NCBI RefSeq assembly: GCF_004025535.1
Contig: NZ_QJRG01000049.1
Span: 569,517 to 633,516, forward strand
DNA from: Pseudomonas alkylphenolica
Lineage (GTDB): Bacteria > Pseudomonadota > Gammaproteobacteria > Pseudomonadales > Pseudomonadaceae
Direction: 5' to 3'
DNA length: 64,000 nt
The translations under genes were made by a program, and so were the position numbers. Below the pieces are notes generated by a model that was not told the DNA's origin, made no database searches, and saw nothing but the letters and a program-made list of their open reading frames with translations. The stretch's first letter is position 1, and each line of letters starts with the position of its first letter. Below are positions 59,436-64,000 of the stretch, piece by piece.

Positions 59436-59454
59436 CTAGTCCGCTTTGACGATG
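59436..59454 (+). promoter_or_regulatory. Cluster motif, arm B, SDR/HsaA-like promoter region
   Basis: CTAGTCCGCTTTGACGATG fits all 13 fixed motif positions. It lies 74 bases upstream of the HsaA-like ATG. The two arms agree with each other at 16 of 19 bases when one is reverse-complemented. Confidence 0.72.
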
Positions 59455-59527
59455 AAGGAATGCTCGCTCGATCCGATGATCCATCTCAACTGGCGCAGTG
59501 GCGCAGTGAGATCGGGAGAATTGAGTG

Positions 59528-60715
59528 ATGCACAGCATGCGAGAAAAGACCCAGGACGAATGTGATCTGCTTGAACGTGCACGCCGTTTGGTGCCGGCAC
59601 TCAAAGCACGCACGGCGCAGGCCGACAAGGACTTGAAGGTGCCGGAGGAAAGCGTTGCCGAGCTGCAGTCGGCAGGCTTGCTGCGGGCTTTGCAGCCACG
59701 CGCATTCGGTGGCTATGAAGTTGATCCGCGCACCTTCTTCGAAATCCAGACCATCCTCGCCGAGGGCTGCATGTCCACGGCCTGGATCTACGGCGTGATG
59801 GGGGTTCACCCCTGGCAGCTGGCGCGTTATCCGATCGAAGCCCAGCGTGAAGTCTGGGCGGACGACCACAGTGCGCTGATCTGCTCGACCTATATGCCGG
59901 CCGCCAAGGTCACGGTGGTGGAAGGTGGCTACCGCATCAGCGGGCGCTGGGGCTTCTCCAGCGGCAGCGAGCACTGCCAGTGGATCTTCCTCGGCGGCAT
60001 CATTCCGCCTGATGGTGACTTCGCCGCCGAGCACGGTACTTTCCTGCTGCCGCGTAGCGACTACCAGATCGAACGCAACTGGGACGTGTTGGGCCTGCGC
60101 GGCACCGGCAGCCATGACATTGTGGTCGAAGATGCATTCGTTCCTGCTCACCGTGTGCAGCGCACCAACAACTGCACCCTCGAAGCGACGCCGGGGCGCC
60201 TGGTCAATACCAACCCGATCTACGCGATCCCGTTCGCCCAGGTGTTCTCTCGTGCGGTCTCGACCTCGGCGATCGGCGCCCTGCAAGGTGCGATCAACGA
60301 GTTCCGCGACAACGCCGCCAAGCACATCGGCAAGCACGGTGCCCGCACTGCTGACGATCCGGTGGCGCAAACCGCGGTGGCCGAAGCGATGATCACCGTC
60401 GATGGCCTGCGCCTGGTGCTTGAACGCAACTACGAGCACCTGATGAACCTGGCCCGTGCCGGCGAATACCCGGACACCGAGACCCGCCTGTTGTATCGCT
60501 ACCAGTCGGCCTACGTGACCAACATCTGCGCCGAACGGGTCAACGACCTGCTGCGCAGCATGGCCGCCTCGGGGCTGTACAACACCAACCCGGTGGCGAG
60601 GCTGTTCCGCGACCTGCACCAGGCGCGCGGGCACATCGCCAACAACTACATGGCCTACGGGCGCAGCTACGGCGCGGTGATGCTCGGTCTGCCGAACCCG
60701 GACCCCTACGTCTGA
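59528..60715 (+). CDS. HsaA-like flavin-dependent monooxygenase (acyl-CoA dehydrogenase fold)
   Basis: A 395-residue group D flavoprotein. Pieces shared with HsaA (3-hydroxy-9,10-secosteroid 4-hydroxylase) as I recall it include LQPRAFGGYEVDPRTFFEIQTILAEGCMSTAWIYGVMGVHPWQLA, FSSGSEHCQWIFLGG, LLPRSDYQIERNWDVLGLRGTGSHDIVVEDAFVPAHRV and RLFRDLHQARGHIANN. It would hydroxylate a phenol using reduced flavin. Usual partners are small HsaB-type flavin reductases, absent here; an FNR/2Fe-2S reductase follows instead. ATG 59528 was chosen over GTG 59525. Confidence 0.88.
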   Translation: MHSMREKTQDECDLLERARRLVPALKARTAQADKDLKVPEESVAELQSAGLLRALQPRAFGGYEVDPRTFFEIQTILAEGCMSTAWIYGVMGVHPWQLARYPIEAQREVWADDHSALICSTYMPAAKVTVVEGGYRISGRWGFSSGSEHCQWIFLGGIIPPDGDFAAEHGTFLLPRSDYQIERNWDVLGLRGTGSHDIVVEDAFVPAHRVQRTNNCTLEATPGRLVNTNPIYAIPFAQVFSRAVSTSAIGALQGAINEFRDNAAKHIGKHGARTADDPVAQTAVAEAMITVDGLRLVLERNYEHLMNLARAGEYPDTETRLLYRYQSAYVTNICAERVNDLLRSMAASGLYNTNPVARLFRDLHQARGHIANNYMAYGRSYGAVMLGLPNPDPYV

Positions 60716-60794
60716 GGCTGTAGCAGCCGTTTCGATACCCCTGGGTTTGCACCTGCCCGTGGAACGCGGGCAGGTGGTCATGAGTACCTGACCT

Positions 60795-61817
60795 ATGAAC
60801 AATTATCTTGCCCTGCGCGTGGCACAAGTGATCGAGGAAACCGCGGATGCGCGGTCCCTGGTGTTCGACGTGCCTGAGCATCTGAGCGAACGCTTTCGCT
60901 ACCAACCCGGCCAGTTCCTGACCTTGCGCGTACCGTTCGAGGACGGCTGGTTGCCACGTTGTTATTCACTGTCCAGCACGCCGTTGCTGGATGAGCCGTT
61001 GCGGGTAACCGTCAAGCGCGTGCACCAGGGGCGCGCTTCAAACTGGCTGTGCGGCGAGTTGCAGGCCGGCCAGACCCTCGAAGTGTTGGCCCCGGCCGGG
61101 GTGTTCGTCCCACGCAACCTGGACAGCGACCTGTTGCTGTTCGGTGGCGGCAGCGGGGTGACCCCGGTGCTGTCGATCCTGCGTTCGGCGTTGTTGGCGG
61201 GCAGCGGGCGGATTTTGCTGATCTACGCCAACCGCGATGAAGCCTCGGTGATTTTCAAGGACGAGCTCAAGGCCCTGGCCACTGCGCATCCGCAACGCCT
61301 GCAGATCGTCCATTGGCTCGACTCGGTACAGGGCGTGCCGAGCGTCGGGCAACTGGCCGAGCTGGCGCGGCCATTTATCGATGCCCAGGCATTCATTTGT
61401 GGGCCGGGTCCGTTCATGGACGCGGTGGTCAGCGCACTCGGCGCGCTGGGTATGCCGGACGCCCGGGTACATGTCGAGCGTTTCGTCTCGCTACCTGGCG
61501 AAGGTGAACTGCCGCTGGTGTCCAGCAGTGAGGCGGCCGTGGCCGCGCAGTTGGCGGTACGCCTCGATGGCGAGGACTACCAGCTGGCCTGTGACAGCGG
61601 CGAAACCGTACTGGCGGCCATGGAGCGCGCCGGCCTCAACCCGCCCGCCGCCTGCCGTGTCGGCGGCTGCGCCTCGTGCATGTGCAAGCTGGAAAGTGGC
61701 GATGTCGAGCTCCTGCACAACGACGCCCTGGACGCGGGTGATCTCGCCGAAGGCTGGATTCTGGCCTGCCAGGCCGTGCCCACCTCCGCGCAACTGCACA
61801 TCCGCTTTCCCGAATGA
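60795..61817 (+). CDS. FNR-type reductase with C-terminal 2Fe-2S ferredoxin (PaaE/KshB-like)
   Basis: A 340-residue reductase in the order FAD-NAD-2Fe2S. The FAD motif RCYSLSSTP is near 55-63, NAD motif LFGGGSGVTPVLSIL near 115-129, and plant-type ferredoxin ligands are in CRVGGCASCMC near 287-297 with a fourth Cys in ILACQ. This is the layout of PaaE and of KshB, the reductase of 3-ketosteroid 9-alpha-hydroxylase. It feeds electrons to an oxygenase: either the HsaA-like protein upstream or one outside the window. Its stop overlaps a possible start of the next gene. Confidence 0.92.
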   Translation: MNNYLALRVAQVIEETADARSLVFDVPEHLSERFRYQPGQFLTLRVPFEDGWLPRCYSLSSTPLLDEPLRVTVKRVHQGRASNWLCGELQAGQTLEVLAPAGVFVPRNLDSDLLLFGGGSGVTPVLSILRSALLAGSGRILLIYANRDEASVIFKDELKALATAHPQRLQIVHWLDSVQGVPSVGQLAELARPFIDAQAFICGPGPFMDAVVSALGALGMPDARVHVERFVSLPGEGELPLVSSSEAAVAAQLAVRLDGEDYQLACDSGETVLAAMERAGLNPPAACRVGGCASCMCKLESGDVELLHNDALDAGDLAEGWILACQAVPTSAQLHIRFPE

Positions 61818-61832
61818 TGTTCCCGAATGATG
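61807..61832 (+). repeat. Perfect 13-base tandem duplication at a gene junction
   Basis: TTCCCGAATGATG occurs twice in direct succession across the end of the reductase gene and the start of the ligase gene. Each unit carries an ATG. It looks like a recent slippage duplication that creates an alternative overlapping start for the ligase. Confidence 0.8.
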
Positions 61833-61849
61833 CCGAGCCCGAGCCTACG

Positions 61850-63466
61850 ATGAATCAGAGCCTGAACCTTGCCGCGCCGTTGAGCGCAGCCCCTGCCACC
61901 CTGGCCCAGTTGGTCTTCAGCAGTGCCGAACGCTTTGCCGGGCGCATTGCCATCGAGGAAAACGGCCAGCACATCGATTACGCACAGATACCCGAACGCG
62001 TCATGGAATTCGCCAAGGGCCTGATGGCCCTGGGTATCCAGGCCGGTGATCGGGTCGGCATCTGGGCGCCAAACAGCACCGAGTGGATACTCGCGGCGCT
62101 GGGCATTCAATGTGCCGGCGCGGTGCTGGTGCCGATCAACACACGTATGAAGGGCCCCGAGGCCGCCGACGTGCTGGAGCGCAGCGGCTGCCGCGTGTTG
62201 TTTGTGCAGCAGCGCTTTCTCGAGGTGGACTACCCGGCGCTGCTCGCGCCGTATCGACCGGCCAGCCTCGAGCACCTGGTCATCGTCGACGGCGAAACAC
62301 CGGAGCAACCCTGCGACCTGACGCTTGCCGGATTCTTGCGCGGTGCGGCGACCATCGACAGCGAAAGTGCCAAACGCCGTGCCATGGCAGTCGAGCCCGG
62401 GGCTATGTGTGACCTGTTGTTCACCTCGGGCACCACCGGCAAACCCAAAGGCGTGATGAGCGGCCATGGCCAGAACCTGCGGGCGTTCAGTGAATACGTC
62501 AAGATCATCGGCCTGGTGCCGGGCGATCGCTACCTGATCGTCAACCCGTTCTTTCACGCCTTTGGCTACAAGGCCGGGTGGCTGACCTGCCTGATTGGCG
62601 GCGCAACCATCTTGCCCCACGCGGTGTTCGACGCTGAAGCGGTGTTCCAGCGCATTGCCCGCGAGCGCATCAGCGTATTGCCCGGCGCGCCGACCCTGTA
62701 CCTGTCGCTGTTGGCCCACCCGCAACTCAAGCAGACCGACCTGTCGAGCCTGCGTATTGCCGTGACCGGCTCAGCCAGCATTCCCCCCAGCCTGATCGAA
62801 CGCATGCGCAACGAGCTGGGGTTTTCCGTGGTCACCACCGCCTATGGCCTGACCGAATGCGGTGGGCTGGCGACCATCTGCGACCCGCAGGATTCGGCGC
62901 AGGTGATTGCCGGTACCAGCGGCCGACCGATCGCCGGCACCGAAGTGAGCATCCGCGACCCACAAAACCTGGCGCTGGACGCGGGGCAGACGGGTGAGAT
63001 CTGCCTGCGTGGCTTTCACATCATGCAGGGCTATTTCCAGAACCCGGAAGCGACCCGCGAAACCATCGACGCCGACGGCTGGCTGCACACCGGAGATGTC
63101 GGGCGCCTGGACGAGGCGGGCAACCTGATCATCACCGACCGGTTGAAGGACATGTTCATCGTCGGCGGTTTCAACTGTTACCCGGCAGAGATTGAGGCGG
63201 CGCTGATCAAGCACCCGGCGATTGCCCAGGTGGCGGTGATCGGCATCGCCGATGAGCGCATGGGCGAGGTCGGCTGCGCCTGCGTGGTGCTGCGCGACGG
63301 AGAGGCACTGGACGCGGCGCAACTGATTGCCTGGAGCCGTGAGCAGATGGCCAATTACAAGGTGCCGCGCCAGGTGCGCTTTCTCAGTGCCTTGCCCCTG
63401 AACCCGTCGAGCAAAGTGGCAAAGAACGAACTGCGCGCGCTGGTGGCCGATAGCGCGCCGGCATGA
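61850..63466 (+). CDS. FadD3-like acyl-CoA ligase
   Basis: A ligase of 538 residues from ATG 61850, or 550 if ATG 61814 is used; neither has a clear ribosome site, and 61850 fits the usual family N-terminus. Motifs: LLFTSGTTGKPKGVMSGH, TTAYGLTECGGLATI, GWLHTGDVGRLDEAGNLIITDRLKDMFIVGGFNCYPAEIE and the catalytic Lys in NPSSKVAKNEL. It resembles FadD3, which activates the C/D-ring indanedione propionate of steroids, and related cyclic-acid ligases. A bulky alicyclic acid is therefore a candidate substrate. Confidence 0.88.
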   Translation: MNQSLNLAAPLSAAPATLAQLVFSSAERFAGRIAIEENGQHIDYAQIPERVMEFAKGLMALGIQAGDRVGIWAPNSTEWILAALGIQCAGAVLVPINTRMKGPEAADVLERSGCRVLFVQQRFLEVDYPALLAPYRPASLEHLVIVDGETPEQPCDLTLAGFLRGAATIDSESAKRRAMAVEPGAMCDLLFTSGTTGKPKGVMSGHGQNLRAFSEYVKIIGLVPGDRYLIVNPFFHAFGYKAGWLTCLIGGATILPHAVFDAEAVFQRIARERISVLPGAPTLYLSLLAHPQLKQTDLSSLRIAVTGSASIPPSLIERMRNELGFSVVTTAYGLTECGGLATICDPQDSAQVIAGTSGRPIAGTEVSIRDPQNLALDAGQTGEICLRGFHIMQGYFQNPEATRETIDADGWLHTGDVGRLDEAGNLIITDRLKDMFIVGGFNCYPAEIEAALIKHPAIAQVAVIGIADERMGEVGCACVVLRDGEALDAAQLIAWSREQMANYKVPRQVRFLSALPLNPSSKVAKNELRALVADSAPA

Positions 63467-63516
63467 GCCCCGCACAGCCGGGCAAACGGATTTTTCAACG
63501 CTGTGGCGACCCAAGC

Positions 63517-63533
63517 AAAAACAACAACAAAAA
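63517..63533 (+). promoter_or_regulatory. Hfq/Crc-type A-rich motif ahead of the second DUF1302 gene
   Basis: AAAAACAACAACAAAAA runs straight into the ribosome site GGAGAGGAG. It has the repeated AAC triplets expected for Hfq-Crc binding and would repress translation when preferred carbon sources are present. Confidence 0.65.
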
Positions 63534-63543
63534 GGAGAGGAGC

Positions 63544-64000
63544 ATGTTTACGCGAAACACGGTTGCGCGTTATCCGGGGAGCAGGCGTTGCCTGCTGGCA
63601 ACGGCGATCACCGTCGCCAGTGCCACGGCCAGCGCCGGGCCGACTATCGAGCTGGGGGAAAACACCACGCTGGACTCGTCGCTGACGGTCAACTACACCG
63701 CCTCGATGCGGACCGCCAAGCAGGCCAGCCAATACCTCAACGACCCCAACAACGACGACGGCACGCGCAACTTCAAGCGCGGCTCCCTGATCAACAACCG
63801 CCTGAGCCTGTTCGGTGAACTGCAACTCAAGCACAACAACCTCGGGGCGGTGCTGCGCGGCAGTGATTTCTACGACGATGTCTACCACCAGCGCAACGAC
63901 AACGACTCGCCGGAGACGGTGAACAAGGTCGGGCACAATGATGGCTTCAGTGACGAAGCCCGCCGCCTGAGCGGCAACACCGCACGCCTGCTCGACGCCT
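63544..64000 (+). CDS. DUF1302-family outer-membrane protein (2), cut by window edge
   Basis: At least 152 residues from ATG 63544, running off the right edge. The signal peptide (about 1-32, ending ASA before GPTIE) is followed by a sequence clearly paralogous to the protein at 44796: FKRGSLINNRLSLFGELQLKHNNLGAVLRGSDFYDDVYHQRNDNDSPETVNKVGHNDGF. It would be a second outer-membrane channel of the same island. A DUF1329 or further envelope gene could follow outside the window. Confidence 0.92.
   Translation, partial: MFTRNTVARYPGSRRCLLATAITVASATASAGPTIELGENTTLDSSLTVNYTASMRTAKQASQYLNDPNNDDGTRNFKRGSLINNRLSLFGELQLKHNNLGAVLRGSDFYDDVYHQRNDNDSPETVNKVGHNDGFSDEARRLSGNTARLLDA

Noticed and set aside
1..64000. 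CRISPR arrays, tRNA or rRNA genes, transposases, phage genes
   Set aside because: No regular spaced repeats, no cloverleaf or rRNA-like stretches and no mobile-element proteins were found on reading the window.

Overview
The window is chromosomal DNA of a GC-rich gammaproteobacterium, almost certainly a Pseudomonas of the fluorescens/putida lineage. The signs are OprD-type porins, PotF/SpuD-type binding proteins, a FecI-FecR-TonB receptor set, an OsmE-like lipoprotein, PhoP/BqsR-like two-component genes with PepSY partners, and Hfq/Crc-type A-rich motifs at catabolic start codons. I see no rRNA, tRNA, CRISPR array, insertion sequence or prophage.

About 1-31 kb is mixed accessory and housekeeping DNA. 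It holds a patatin-like hydrolase (cut by the window edge), a PepSY-PepSY-regulator-kinase operon, and a polyamine binding protein. An AEC carrier, a LysR regulator and a betaine-type binding protein follow, then an unusual subtilisin-fold protein and a dCache chemoreceptor with a sigma-28 promoter. Next are a Na+/H+ antiporter-family protein, an orphan FecR, an acyl-CoA dehydrogenase plus acyl-CoA ligase pair divergent from a FixL/FixJ-like system, and small stress proteins. The stretch ends with a Fur-boxed sigma/FecR/TonB-receptor locus, a LysR/binding-protein/agmatinase polyamine locus, a PQQ-type sugar dehydrogenase and OsmE.

From 31.5 kb to the right edge the window is one large catabolic island. 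Block A (31.5-38.2 kb) has an IclR regulator, a VOC protein, a FAH-family hydrolase, an MhpA-like hydroxylase, an MFS carrier and an OprD porin. A pair of near-identical palindromes lies between its divergent promoters. Block B (38.2-48.7 kb) has an MFS carrier with two NTF2-like proteins, divergent from an operon of ene-reductase, FATP-type CoA ligase, MBL hydrolase, DUF1302 protein, thiolase-like protein and DUF35-MaoC fusion. Block C (48.7-55.6 kb) has a YCF48-like protein, an MMPL/RND transporter, a LuxR-type regulator and two SDRs, one resembling 3-alpha-hydroxysteroid dehydrogenase. Block D (55.7-64 kb) has a meta-pathway tail (2-hydroxypentadienoate hydratase, acetaldehyde dehydrogenase, hydroxy-oxovalerate aldolase) and an SDR. 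These are divergent from an HsaA-like flavoprotein, an FNR/2Fe-2S reductase, a FadD3-like CoA ligase and a second DUF1302 protein cut by the edge.

Blocks B, C and D share a 19-bp motif, CTAGTC-N6-GACGATG, at their promoters. I infer one regulon, possibly run by the LuxR-type protein. The enzyme mix (CoA ligases, thiolase-fold/DUF35 pair, SDRs, ene-reductase, HsaA-like oxygenase, meta tail) fits stepwise breakdown of a hydrophobic cyclic substrate such as a steroid, terpenoid or aryl-alkanoate. The substrate cannot be read from sequence. A KstD, a KshA, a clear ring-cleavage dioxygenase and an alpha/beta meta-cleavage hydrolase are not in the window.
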